Part shown: in pieces, positions 33,713-45,600 of the stretch
Layout: the number at the start of each line of letters is the position of its first letter
How positions within the stretch are numbered: position 1 is the stretch's first letter
Assembly (NCBI GenBank): GCA_947311845.1
Contig: CAMZMU010000040.1
Span: 61,873,901 to 61,937,900 of the forward strand
Direction: 5' to 3'
Source of the DNA: Poa pratensis
Taxonomy: Eukaryota; Streptophyta; Magnoliopsida; Poales; Poaceae
DNA length: 64,000 nucleotides
Notes under the pieces: model-generated
The model's input: only the letters and a program-made list of their open reading frames with translations
What the model was told of the DNA's origin: nothing
Databases searched by the model: none
Made by a program: the position numbers and the translations under genes

Positions 33713-35283
33713 TGATACGTCTCAAACGTATCTATAATTTTTGATGTTCCATGCTGATATTATATCAATTGCTACATGTTTTGGTTACACTTCATATCAT
33801 TTTTATGCATTTTCTGGGACTAACCTATTAACAAGATGCCACAGTGCCAGTTCCCTGTTTTCTGCTGTTTTTGGTTTCAGAAAATCTATTAAGGAAATAT
33901 TCTCGGAATTGGACGAAACAAAAGACATCGTCAATAATATCACGAGGAGATCACGGAGTCCAAAGGGGAGTCGGAGCAGACCCACCAGGGGGCCACGCCA
34001 CACTAGGGCGCGGCCCAGGGTGGGCCCGCGCCCCCCTATGGCGTGGTGGCCCCCCTCGGCCACCGACGCCGCCTCTTCGCCTATATATTCTCCGCGACGC
34101 GAAAACCCTATTACGGTCGATCATATTCCACGAAAAGTTCCGTCGCGGCCGTCATCGTCAATCTCAGATCGGAGGAGTTCTGAAGCTCTTCCCGGCACCC
34201 TGCCGGAGGGGAGATCATCACCGGAGGGCTCTACATCACCATGCCTGCCTCCGGAGTGATGCGTGAGTAGTCCACCCTGGACTACGGGTCCATAGCAGTA
34301 GCTAGATGGTTGTCTCTCTACCTTGTGCCTCCATGTTTAGATCTTGTGAGCTGCCTAACATGATCAAGATCATCTTATTGTAATGCTAGATGTTGTGTTT
34401 GCTGGGATCCGATGAATATTGATACCATGTTTATTCAAGTTGTTTATCTATGTGCTCTTGATCTTGCATGCTCTCCGTTGCTAGTAGATGCTTTGGCCAA
34501 GTAGATGCTTGTGACTCCAAGAGGGGGTATTTATGCTCGATAGTGGGTTCAGTCTCTAGATATCTGGATCAGTGACAGAAAGGTCTAAGATGGTAGATGT
34601 GCTGTTGCTACTAGGGATAAAACATTGGTGCAGTGTCCAAGGGCACTTGTATTGATTACATTACACACTTTACTTCATGCAATAATCTGTTGTTAGCAAC
34701 TTAATACTGAATAGGATGCGGATGCTGCCTTGAAGGTGGATTATTTAGGCATAGATGCGGTTGGAATAACGGTCTATGTACTTTGTTGTAATGCCCAACT
34801 AGATTTCATAGTAGACATCTTGGCATGTATTGCATTGTTATGCCCTCTCTATTTGTCAATTGCCCAGCTGTAATTTGTTTACCCAACATGCTAGTTATCT
34901 GTTCTGAGAGAGACACCACTAGTGAACTGTGGACCCTGGTCCAATTTCCTCATACTGTTTACACAACCTGCTGCAATCATCTGTTTCCTGTTACTTGCTG
35001 TTTTTCCTGCTGTTTTCCACACCATACGTTTAACTCTTTGTTTCTGCAAGACCGGAGAGATTGACAACCTCTCTGTTTCGTGTTGGGCAAAGTTCTGGTT
35101 TGTGTCTGTGCAGATTCCACGTTGGTGCAAGCTCCCTAGCGCCAGGGGGAGTCAACATCAACAACCTTCCGATAGATCGTCAAGTCCTACTGGATTGATA
35201 ACCTTGGGTAGATTTCTCAAGGGAAAACTTCTGCTGTCTACATCATAACCTTCCTCTTGGGGTTCACCAACACGTAGCCATCA
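33713..35283 (+). repeat. 5' LTR
   Basis: Starts TGATACGTCTCAAACG, ends CACGTAGCCATCA. CCTATATATTCTCC near 34081 is the likely TATA box. Confidence 0.96.
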
Positions 35284-35293
35284 AGCTGTTTTC

Positions 35294-35311
35294 TGGCGCC
35301 GTTGCCGGGGA
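35294..35311 (+). promoter_or_regulatory. Primer binding site, tRNA-Asp type
   Basis: TGGCGCCGTTGCCGGGGA, 10 bases after the LTR, complementary to the 3' end of tRNA-Asp. Confidence 0.85.
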
Positions 35312-35482
35312 CTTGGAGGCTATTGGAAAGGGGAGTCTCTCAGTTCCAATCTCTTTACTTTGTTTTTTGTCTTGTTTTAGTTTTGTTTTGCTTGCTGTTA
35401 AAAATCAAAAATCCAAAAAAAAAATTCCTGCATCTAGTTTTTAATTTCGAGTTGCCCTGTTGCTTGTTTTAGTCTTGCTAAA

Positions 35483-36190
35483 ATGAGTAATCCTGATAAT
35501 ACTGAGTGGTCTGACTTTAACAAATTCGAGTTCACAGCTTTACCTATCTTGAAACCTGAATTTTCCATGATAAACATACAAGTAGGTAGTGGCTCTGTCA
35601 TAGGGGAAAACAACATTGAGCAATTTCTGAACTTTGTGAGAAAGTCTGATGACTTTAAAAAGAAATCTATAGCTGAACTTGCTCCTAATTATGAAACTGC
35701 CATAGCTTCCCTTGTTCAAATGCTAGAAGCTAGGTTTGTTAATATGCATCCTATAATGCAACACATGTTTTTAGCACTTCATGATATGAAAAATGGTGAA
35801 AAGAAAGACTTTGTGTTAGAAACTTTGCATGAAGAATTGGGAGATGTTGCTAAGGAAGCTAGAATGATCTTTGCTAAATATAAAATGTTTGATTGCTACA
35901 CTGATGTTATGAAAATTCTTAGAACAAGAAGGGAAAATAGAGCTAAATATTCTAATCAACCTTTTGCTAAGAATGGTCTGAAAATTCCAATCCCCTATAA
36001 AATGATGGCATTGCATGACACTTTAGAAAATAATTTTGGATGGATTGTGCCTGAAAATCTTTTTGATGAAGAGAGTGTACCTAAGAGAAAAGAAAAAGAG
36101 AACTCTGAAACTAGCATAAGTAGCATACAATGCATTGTTGATAAGACTTTTAAGCTTTCATTGTATGATCTGGATCTTGACAATACTTGA
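35483..36190 (+). CDS. Unknown 235-residue protein of the non-autonomous LTR element
   Basis: The only intact long ORF in the element, starting 172 bases after the primer site at ATG 35483 (MSNPDNTEWSDFNKFEF). It is predicted helical, soluble and charged; motifs include FVRKSDDFKKKSIAELAPNY, LVQMLEARFVNMHPIMQHMF and TLHEELGDVAKEARMIFAKY, with a basic segment KILRTRRENRAKY and a KRKEKE tail. There are no CCHC knuckles, protease or membrane segment, so it is not a normal Gag. It sits where Gag would be and uses AT-rich codons unlike host genes. It might bind the element's RNA or be a captured gene; I do not recognise the family. It shows no relation to the MENNKK ORF in the same position of the sister element. 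Confidence 0.7.
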   Translation: MSNPDNTEWSDFNKFEFTALPILKPEFSMINIQVGSGSVIGENNIEQFLNFVRKSDDFKKKSIAELAPNYETAIASLVQMLEARFVNMHPIMQHMFLALHDMKNGEKKDFVLETLHEELGDVAKEARMIFAKYKMFDCYTDVMKILRTRRENRAKYSNQPFAKNGLKIPIPYKMMALHDTLENNFGWIVPENLFDEESVPKRKEKENSETSISSIQCIVDKTFKLSLYDLDLDNT

Positions 36191-36852
36191 TGCATCTCTT
36201 CATGCCTAGCTCAAAGGCATTAAAGAAAAGCACTTCTGGGAGATAACCCATGTTTTTATTTGCTGTTTTATTTTTGTTTTCTTGAGTCAAGGATGCTTGT
36301 TTACCTCTGTAGCAACTCCTTTGTATCTTTTATTTGCTGTTTTGTTGTGCCAAGGAGAGTTACTAATGCAAAGTTGGTTTTTATTTTCGGGACTGCATTG
36401 GGACAGATTGCTGTTCGTCACCGTTTAATTCAGTAGAAAATCAGAAAAAATCGAAAAATGCTGAAACTTTTTGTGCATGTTCCTGATGATGTTACGCAAC
36501 TTTCATTATTTCAAAAGTTTTCATCTGAGCATCGTAAGTGCCTCGAAAAAATTCGTCATTACAGACTGTTCTGGTTTGACAGATTCTGTCTTTTATTTTG
36601 CATTCTCTCTTTTACAAGTTTTTAAGTGGTTTCTTTTCGTGTAAAAGTGCCCACTTGAGCCTAGTAACAGTGGCTAATGTTTAAAATAGTTGGCTTGTGA
36701 GTTTTGTCTTTGCTAGAACTTTGAAGTATTATCTTTTAGTGCACTAACCTGCTAATGAGAAAAGCTGTTAAGTTTTGGTGTGAAGGAAGTTTTCAAGTGT
36801 TGATAGAGGAGAATGATATTACATGATCAAGAAGAGTGAAGAGCTTAAGCTT

Positions 36853-36925
36853 GGGGAGGCTTACCTCCCCAGCATATTTCAAGAAGACTCAAGCATCTAA
36901 GCTTGGGGATGCCCAAGGCATCCCC
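36853..36925 (+). promoter_or_regulatory. Pair of purine-rich hairpins repeating the polypurine-tract motif
   Basis: Hairpin 1 (36853-36870) pairs GGGGAGG with CCTCCCC across loop CTTA. Hairpin 2 (36905-36925) pairs GGGGATGCC with GGCATCCCC across loop CAA. Both follow AAGCTT, as does the polypurine tract at 38763-38777. Hairpin 1 differs from its counterpart at 15143 by a T-A to G-C pair change that keeps pairing. Confidence 0.6.
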
Positions 36926-38777
36926 TTCTTCATCTACAAATTATCAGGTCATCTCTAATGGTGCTATATTTTTATTGCTTCATGCTAGTGTACTCTTCCT
37001 TGGAGCGTCAGTGTGTTTTTGTTTTCAGTTTGTTTTGTTTTGTTTGCTGTGCTATACTTGTTGGATCCTAGTATTCATGTTTGGGAGAGAGACACGCTCC
37101 ACTTTTTCATTAGAATACTCTTGTGCTTCACTTATACTTGTTGAGTATTCCTGTCTAGTTGCTGTTATTGCTTTAGCTCTCAGTTTTTCATGTATCTCTT
37201 GTTAGAGCTTTCAGTTTCTTTTGAAGAAAGTACTCTCTTGCTTCACTTATATCTGTTTGGAGAGTTGTCAAATAAGTTGATTGGTGTTTGGTTGGACCAG
37301 AAAAATGCTATGCATGTGGTAGTGGTATAAAATGCTTACATGAATCTTTTTAGATCGTTGTCTTGAGTAATTTGATGCTTGCCAATTGTTTTGAGCTGTC
37401 AAGTAATTAATGTTTAAGCTTGTGCATCATGTAAGTAATGGCTATTAATGAAGAACTACTATAAGGATTTTCTGCTATAATAATCTGTTGCATAATTGGA
37501 AGTCCATAGTAGTCTAGATAATTTTTGGATGAAGGCTATGTGTTAACAAGGAAGACAGTGGGAGTCTATGGTTCGTCAAACCTTGTGTTTTATGTACACT
37601 CTTGCTATTCCAGTTGATAATGATGTTTGCTTATAATAACCTTGCTAGCCTAAACTCTGTACTAAGAGGGAATGCTTCTTGTACATCCAAAACCTTGAGC
37701 CAAATCCATGCCACCTGTGTCCACCATACCTACCTATTATGTGGTGTTTTCACCATTCCAAGTAAATTTCTTCATGTGCTATCTACTAACTACTCAAAAC
37801 TGTTACATTTCCTTTTTGTGTCACTACTTGAAAAGCTCATAAGGACGTAGATAGGTGGTCTTTATTTCCTGGTTGATCAAATTTTACACACCTGGACTAG
37901 TGGCATATACATCCGCTTATCCAATAATTTTGCAAAAAGAGCTGGCAACGGGGTGCCCAGTCCCAATTAATTACAACTTTAACCAAACAATTCTCTTCAC
38001 ATCTTTTTGCCCCTGATTCGTCAGTCAAGCAATGTTCACAAGTGTGTAAACAAAAGAGAAGAGGGATGATCTGCCCGCTGGTAGAAATAACGTCCTTCAT
38101 GGGAGCCGCTCTTGTAAAGTTTGATCAACTAGTGAAGTAGAGTATTGCCTATTTGCTGATTTGTTGACACCTGTATACACCATTACCTTACAAAACAATA
38201 TTTTATGCTCTCTATATGCCTTCGGGAACTACAGCTCTAGCACATGATGTTAATCCCTGCTTCCCTCTGCGAAGGGCCATTCTTTTACTTTTATGTTGAG
38301 TCAGTTTTCCCACTTCTTTCTGTCTACTTAAGCAAACATCATTGTCAACTCCAGTATAACAGTTTTTACATAACTTTGTGTTTGGTTGATCATATTCTTT
38401 GCATTGACATTATCTATATGATATACATGTTGAAAGTTGAAGCAAAAGCTGAAGCTATTATCTTCCTTTGTGTTGATACAAACACTTTCATGTTGAGAAT
38501 TATTGCTGCTGTGAGCTAACTATTATGTTAGACTATTATATCTCTAAATGTTTTATAGTATTATTCATGAAAGTTTGCACTTGTGTGATCACTTATGTTT
38601 ACTCTTTATTTACTTGCTTGCAAACTATAGACCATTGGCTTGGATCACTTCATTCAGATCATGTGCATTACATTGTTATTTGATCAAAGATTGTGTTGGT
38701 AGCATGTCACTTCAAAAATTATCTGTTTTTATCGTTTACCTACTCGAGGACGAGCAGGAACTAAGCTTGGGGATGCT

Positions 38778-40348
38778 TGATACGTCTCAAACGTATCTAT
38801 AATTTTTGATGTTCCATGCTGTTATTATATCAATTGCTACATGTTTTGGTTACACTTTATATCATTTTTATGCATTTTCTGGGACTAACCTATTAACAAG
38901 ATGCCACAGTGCCAGTTCCCTGTTTTCTGCTGTTTTTGGTTTCAGAAAATCTATTAAGGAAATATTCTCGGAATTGGACGAAACAAAAGACATCGTCAAT
39001 AATATCACGAGGAGATCACGGAGTCCAAAGGGGAGTCGGAGCAGACCCACCAGGGGGCCACGCCACACTAGGGCGCGGCCCAGGGTGGGCCCGCGCCCCC
39101 TATGGCGTGGTGGCCCCCCTCGGCCACCGACGCCGCCTCTTCGCCTATATATTCTCCGCGACGCGAAAACCCTATTACGGTCGATCATATTCCACGAAAA
39201 GTTCCGTCGCGGCCGTCATCGTCAATCTCAGATCGGAGGAGTTCTGAAGCTCTTCCCGGCACCCTGCCGGAGGGGAGATCATCACCGGAGGGCTCTACAT
39301 CACCATGCCTGCCTCCGGAGTGATGCGTGAGTAGTCCACCCCTGGACTACGGGTCCATAGCAGTAGCTAGATGGTTGTCTCTCTACCTTGTGCCTCCATG
39401 TTTAGATCTTGTGAGCTGCCTAACATGATCAAGATCATCTTATTGTAATGCTAGATGTTGTGTTTGCTGGGATCCGATGAATATTGATACCATGTTTATT
39501 CAAGTTGTTTATCTATGTGCTCTTGATCTTGCATGCTCTCCGTTGCTAGTAGATGCTTTGGCCAAGTAGATGCTTGTGACTCCAAGAGGGGGTATTTATG
39601 CTCGATAGTGGGTTCAGTCTCTAGATATCTGGATCAGTGACAGAAAGGTCTAAGATGGTAGATGTGCTGTTGCTACTAGGGATAAAACATTGGTGCAGTG
39701 TCCAAGGGCACTTGTATTGATTACATTACACACTTTACTTCATGCAATAATCTGTTGTTAGCAACTTAATACTGAATAGGATGCGGATGCTGCCTTGAAG
39801 GTGGATTATTTAGGCATAGATGCGGTTGGAATAACGGTCTATGTACTTTGTTGTAATGCCCAACTAGATTTCATAGTAGACATCTTGGCATGTATTGCAT
39901 TGTTATGCCCTCTCTATTTGTCAATTGCCCAGCTGTAATTTGTTTACCCAACATGCTAGTTATCTGTTCTGAGAGAGACACCACTAGTGAACTGTGGACC
40001 CTGGTCCAATTTCCTCATACTGTTTACACAACCTGCTGCAATCATCTGTTTCCTGTTACTTGCTGTTTTTCCTGCTGTTTTCCACACCATACGTTTAACT
40101 CTTTGTTTCTGCAAGACCGGAGAGATTGACAACCTCTCTGTTTCGTGTTGGGCAAAGTTCTGGTTTGTGTCTGTGCAGATTCCACGTTGGTGCAAGCTCC
40201 CTAGCGCCAGGGGGAGTCAACATCAACAACCTTCCGATAGATCGTCAAGTCCTACTGGATTGATAACCTTGGGTAGATTTCTCAAGGGAAAACTTCTGCT
40301 GTCTACATCATAACCTTCCTCTTGGGGTTCACCAACACGTAGCCATCA
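38778..40348 (+). repeat. 3' LTR
   Basis: Same length as the 5' LTR and almost identical. It is preceded by the polypurine tract AAGCTTGGGGATGCT. Confidence 0.96.
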
Positions 40349-41791
40349 CGGCCATGAAGGCGCGGCAACGCTCGTCGTGCTCCGCGGTCAGGATGGAGGC
40401 CTGGATGATTACGGCCTCCACGGTGTCCCCAACCGCCTCGTAGCCAAGCCTGACCTGGCGGCTTGCCTGCTCGTTGCGCCAGCTTTCAAACGAGTTGGCG
40501 GCAACCACCTGGTCAGGCCACAGCGGCGGCGGGAGCAGCTGCTGCGGCGCCGGCGGTGCCTCGTCGAGCTCCGGTGGCGGCTCCTGGCCGGGGTACGGGT
40601 CATGCACCACATCCGCCCAGTCGAACGGCTGTTCGGCGGCGGCGGCGTCCTCCTGCGCCGTGCCGTGAGCGCGGCGCGCTGACTGGGTGAGCGTGGCCCA
40701 TGAGGTGGCGAGGCATGGCTATGTGCTCAACTGGCTACGGCTGGACTATGTGCTCAAATGGCTACCGGCGAGCGTCGGTACTGGTGTGGCGAAATGGCTG
40801 CACGGCGGGGGCCTCTTTATAGCCAGCCCAATGTCTCGGCGGGAAGCGGTGGCTCAGGGTGGGAAGCGCCGGGTGGGTGAGCACGCGTCGCGTCGGAGTT
40901 AATGGCGGTGACACGTCTCCGCCACTGCGCCGCTTGGGAAGCCGGGAAAGGCTGGACGCTCAGCAGGCGCCGCCGTAAATGCGAGGCGTGCGGGAGACGC
41001 ATCGCCGTCCCGTCCCTTTGTCGCCTGTGGAAACGCGTCGCCATAATGCGGGCGGAACGACCTCTTGCACGGCGCCTTAAACCCATGGTGAGGCGGGCGC
41101 TGTCTCTATGACGGGCGGGCCAGCCCTGTCAGACGCATGTCCGGGCAATGTCCGACCCCGCGAAGAGGCCTCCAAATTTGGAGGCCTCTTCGGAGGTGCC
41201 GGACATGTTTTTGCTCGGGGTGACCCTTTGGGGGTGCCGCTGGTGGCGTTTTTGGCCGTCCGGACCCCCAATGGGCCTTTGGGGGTCACTTGGAGGCCCC
41301 CGGTGGAGATGCTCTTAATGTTTTAACTAGCTCTATTTGACGGGGTATAAGTGGTATATCATTTTGATATTAATCTATTATAATTTATCGGTCAAAATAT
41401 AGTCCAACAAATATATATTACTAACTATATAAAAGACCATCTGTTTAGCGATTTCTCAGCGCGCGTGCTACTGTTCATATCTACAGTGATGAACATTGTT
41501 GAACAGTGCCCGCCGCGTCTTTTACAAAAAAGTCCTTTCGTTTTCTGGAAATTACAAACAGGTCCTTCGCACATATAAGCTTGACCGCCCCTGATTTCAC
41601 TCATTTTGCGCACCCAGGCTAGGGTTACCCGCCGCCGGTGGAGGCGACGCGCGAGGGCCGGGCGGCGGCGCGCGGACCGCGAGCTCAAACCCCGGCCCCG
41701 ACCACCAAAGCCACGGCTGCGAGGGCGCCGGCGCGACGGACGGCCGGCTCCGCCGGTGGAGGCGACGCGCGGGGGCCGGGCTCGGGCCGTT

Positions 41792-42110
41792 GGTCCGCCG
41801 CCGCGGTCCTCGACCCCTCCCCGCTCCTCGACACCCCGCCAGCCTGCCCCCTCTCCCACGTCGTCGACCTTGCCGACCCCGCCGCGCCGCTCGCCTGTGC
41901 CCTCGAGGGCGTTGCGTCCGTCTTCCACGTGGACCCCACCTCCTCCGCCGCCGCCAGCGACGACGGGTCCTTCCCGTCGCTCCACCGCCTCGAGGCCGAG
42001 GGCACCAGGCGCCTCCTCGCCGAATGCCGCGCCGGCGGCGTGGCCAGGGCCGTGTACACGGGCTGCGCCGGCTGGTGTGCAGGAGCGTTGTGTGGCCAAC
42101 AGGCAGAAGG
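41792..42110 (+). pseudogene. Exon fragment resembling 3-beta-hydroxysteroid dehydrogenase/decarboxylase
   Basis: Reads PSPLLDTPPACPLSHVVDLA, ALEGVASVFHVDPTSSAAAS and FPSLHRLEAEGTRRLLAECR then AGGVARAVYTG. This matches the N-terminal NAD(P)-binding half of plant 3-beta-hydroxysteroid dehydrogenase/C4-decarboxylases (sterol C4 demethylation, endoplasmic reticulum): the 'V.SVFH', 'EGT..LL..C...GV.R.VYT' segment is the extended-SDR beta4-alpha4-beta5 region. The expected TGG-x-GF nucleotide-binding loop upstream is scrambled and the rest of the enzyme is absent; after VYTG the sequence diverges. Hence a fragment, probably captured by the surrounding candidate Helitron. Confidence 0.5.
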
Positions 42111-42657
42111 TATGCTTCAGATCTTTGATTCGCTTCTAATTTCTCATCCTCCACGTTTATCTTTCTCATTTGTACTCCGGCTGTCAACAGTAATAGCAGT
42201 TGGTATGATAGCATGAAGAGGACGGTGGCCAGCCTCGAGACGCCTGTGCTTCTGGCTGCACGCCTGCACCTCCTTGCGTGAGCTCCTCCTTCATATCCTT
42301 TGCCCCTAATTTAATTTCTATTATGTAACTATGGTTGGGTAGTCCGGGGATTCCAAGCCTGATTTCACGTTTCTACTTTCATTTCCTTTTGTAATTTTAA
42401 CCCCTCTTGAGAATTTTGTTTGACTTGGTAGATGAACAGCAAACTTGATGTACATCTTACTGATCTTAGATAAATGCTTTTAGGCAACTTCGTGAAAGTG
42501 CGATCAACTTTTGACGGACATGGCCAGCCATTATCAGAGATCACCACTGGTTTGTTGCCTTCTCTCATTGTGAGCTGCAAAATATTGGGAAAATTTCAAC
42601 GATGCTTTTATCAGAGATCACCACAAATCTCAACAATGCTTTTATACGCTTCTTTTT

Positions 42658-45600
42658 TGTAACATTCCAGTTTTTTTCAAAAAATTGAAAAAATCAGAAA
42701 AATTTAAAACTTTTGAAAACTATTATGTATTTTGCTTTGAAAAGAAAAATCATGCATGCATTCATTCATCATATAGCTTTGTTTGCATTTTGATATTTCA
42801 AAAGTGGGAATAATAATTCCACTTGAAAACCTATTTAAGAAAATATATTAGAAGGACTATCTATGTCCAATATATTATTTTGAAGTATTGTGGAATACTC
42901 CTTTGTGTTAAATGTTTGGTTGTGAATTGTTAGTATGTTTTGGGAAATATTCTATTACTTACCTATTCTTTATTTCCAAGTTTTATAGTTTTGTTTTTGA
43001 AAGAAAATATTTATTTGGATTTTAAAATGAGTTTTGAATTGATTTGTTTTATCAAACTCTTTATAAACAAAATGATTTGGTGCAAAATTATCTTATTGAG
43101 TGATATGGGATCTTATTACCCATATTTTGTTATGTATTTTAAAACTAAGTTCAAAAGATTTTTTTTTATAAAATCCTATTTATAAAATTTAACATAAAGG
43201 TCTAATTAAACCTTTATGCAATATTTGAATTTCAAAATTTGAAAAGTTTGGAAAATTGTTTTTGAAAGTTTTAATGAAAAGGTTTTTATTTTACAAAACT
43301 ATAGAAATTGGTTTGAGTTCATTTGGACTTTAAAATCAAAAGTTATGATAGAAATAAGAAAAAAAAGGAAAAAAAAACGAAACGGGCCAAGCCGGCCGGC
43401 CCATTAACGTACCGAGCCAGCCCGGGCCAAACCATGTTCGAACCCGATGGAAAATTTCCACGAAAATATCCGTTTTCAAATCCTTTCCACTCAAAAACGA
43501 ATATCTTAACAAATATAACTCCAAATTCGGATCCGCTTGATCCTACGCGTTCATAACTTCGAGCCCAAGCTATTCCACCGACCCTTGGCCTATATAAAGC
43601 CATGTAGCCGCCGGCATCTCTTTCCCCCTTTTCGTTCCACCGAAACCCTAATCAGCGAAATCGTATTTCGTTGATTTGACGACCAAGATCATCTCGAATC
43701 GCGACGGAACCTGAAGCATTGTTGAAGATCTCCTCAATACCTTTCCATCCCGGGAAGCCTCAACTCTTTTCATCAACCGTGGAGGAAGAATTTCGAATCG
43801 CCATCCTTCAGATCTGAAGTTGTAATTCTTAGATCTCTTCGCGCTCGGTTCTTCAAATCGAAATTCTTTTGGTGAGAACTCAGATCTAACCCTTACCTAC
43901 AACTTTGCTATTGCACTCTTTTGGTTTTGACGTACGGAATTCTCTGTACAAATCAGATTGCTTTTGACGATTTTCGGAGGAGAAAACAATCTCAAATCTT
44001 CGGGCCGTAGTTACGAAAGTTGTTCCCCTGATCAAGACCTTTCTTTTGCCCCAAGCCTCACCTCTTTTGGTCAAGCGAGCTAGGAGATATTCGAGTTTGA
44101 AGTTTTGGATCAAAAAGGTAATTTGCGTTTTGTGACCAATCTATTAATCCACTTATGTTATAATTGTGATAGTTAGAAAAAGCACGTAATTCTCTACAAC
44201 TTTCGTTAAGATTGTTTTTCCATCCGAGCAACTTTATTTTTGGTCAAAATTCGTAGTCAACCGTAAAGTCAACATCCAGTCAGCGCTTCGTCATCGCCAC
44301 GTCAGCGGTCAGAGTCAACAGTCAACCGAAGACCGGCTGTTTTGCAGAAAAACCCTAGATCTTAGACTATTTTTTATTGGTTTGGCCAAATTTTACAAAT
44401 AAAATATTTTGGAAAGCTTATGACACATAGAAACTTTTGGTATAGTTAAATTTATGTTTTGACAAATTCAAATTGGTTCAAATTTTAAATTTGTTTGTTT
44501 AACTAAATTTGACTTAACTTGAGTTTTAAAAACTATTTTTGGGCAAATCCAATTGCTTTAACTTTGTTTAATTAATACTTGGCCGTAGGAATATTCTACC
44601 AATTTTGTAAAAGTATTTTCTATGATTTTTGTAATTAATATTGATTAATTGCTTTTTAGGTGTTATTTTAATAATTAAAATTGATTAAAATTATTTTTCT
44701 TCATCTATTCGGCTAATAAAAGGACTTAGTCATATTTTGATCACTTTAGTTACAAAAAGTACTTAGAAATATTTTGCCTCTCCAAACAAAGTATTTTCTT
44801 CCTTAGAAAATATTTGATAATTATTTTGACAACACTATTTCCTTAGAAAAATACCAACACCTTATTTTATGAACTCTTACTTAGAAATTATTTTGACTTA
44901 TTGTTTGACCTCTTTAGTCCTTAGTTATTTTTGGAACATCTTACTTGCCTTGCTTTCCTTAGAGTAATTTTCATGGCATTGCATGCATATCAAGTCCTTA
45001 GAAATATTTTGCACTTCTTGCATGACTTTCCTCCTTAGAAAATTGAGGATGCGTGTTAGACCTTTTAACCCTCCTAGTCAAAAACCACTAAGTTAGAAAT
45101 TAGTGGAAACAATGAAGGACCAATGAAGATTGCATTGTTATCCTTGGAGAATTCAACATGAAGTTAGGGGACCAATGAAGGACTTAGCCAAGAAAAACAA
45201 AATCCAGAAGCATCTCCAAGAAGTCAAGGTACTTAGAAGAAAATCAAGGGAAAGTTCACGAAGACCAACCACCTACATTTTTCTAAGTCTTTCTTCCTTT
45301 CTTTCTTTTCTTCCTTCTTCTCTTAGACTTCATGGTGACTAAGTTATATTCAAGACCAACCTGGATGCTGCCATCACCAACAAGTCTGCAGAACCGCCAA
45401 GTCTACAAATCACAATGAAGTCAACACACCAAGGAGAAAACTACCTGGAAGCCTGGAGAAGATGCTTGGAAGACCAACTACTCCATTCTTTCTATCTTTT
45501 CTTCTTTCTATTTTCTATCTTTCACCTTGGACATAGACCAATGAAGACCATTGAAGATACATGAAGCTACAAAGGAGTTGAAGATTATTTGAAGACCAAA

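Larger units (their letters stand above)
33713..40348 (+). mobile_element. Young non-autonomous LTR retrotransposon
   Basis: LTRs 33713-35283 and 38778-40348, both 1571 bases, perfect 5-bp duplication CGGCC (33708-33712 and 40349-40353). The interior carries one intact 235-residue ORF of unknown function and no pol genes. By eye the LTRs differ by two substitutions (near 33758 and 33790) and two C-run length changes. This implies an insertion some tens of thousands of years old at the usual grass LTR rate. The backbone is shared with the element at 11804-18707: LTR start, primer site, 3' non-coding interior, hairpins and polypurine tract. Confidence 0.97.
33409..40725 (-). pseudogene. Hypothetical protein gene inside the Harbinger-like element, interrupted
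   Basis: Minus strand: from about 40725 it reads ATSWATLTQSARRAHGTAQE, WADVVHDPYPGQEPPPELDE and SFESWRNEQASRQVRLGYEA up to RAFMAVMA at 40349, where the retrotransposon sits. It resumes at 33712 with AERAAYE, stop, LNTQAEEPTQQQLIA, stop, AEELADAASRLRAEREAHEE and ends RSRLAKAAHDDEAGPSGGI at 33409. The C-terminal half is a charged coiled coil. Two TAG stops and an indel near 33560 are genuine decay. No intact ATG is visible at the N-terminus. Function unknown; such coiled-coil proteins are frequent passengers of GAGCATCTCC elements in wheat. Confidence 0.6.
33096..41314. mobile_element. PIF/Harbinger-like DNA element split by an LTR retrotransposon
   Basis: Ends GAGCATCTCCACCGGGGCC (33096) and GGCCCCCGGTGGAGATGCTC (ending 41314) are inverted repeats, flanked by TTA on both sides (33093-33095, 41315-41317), the 3-bp duplication of the Harbinger superfamily. 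Without the nested element it is about 1.6 kb. Just inside the left end is a strong palindrome (GTCCGGCACCCCCAATGG and its complement, 33127-33166). It carries a broken minus-strand gene and no transposase, so it is non-autonomous. Confidence 0.8.

Noticed and set aside
34825..35248. ORFs of 79 and 108 codons, repeated exactly at 39890-40313
   Set aside because: They lie within the LTRs and recur only because the LTRs are duplicated; no protein family resemblance.
41425..42216. Several 100-220-codon ORFs on both strands
   Set aside because: GC-rich shadow frames around the dehydrogenase-like fragment; Arg/Pro-rich with no conserved motif.
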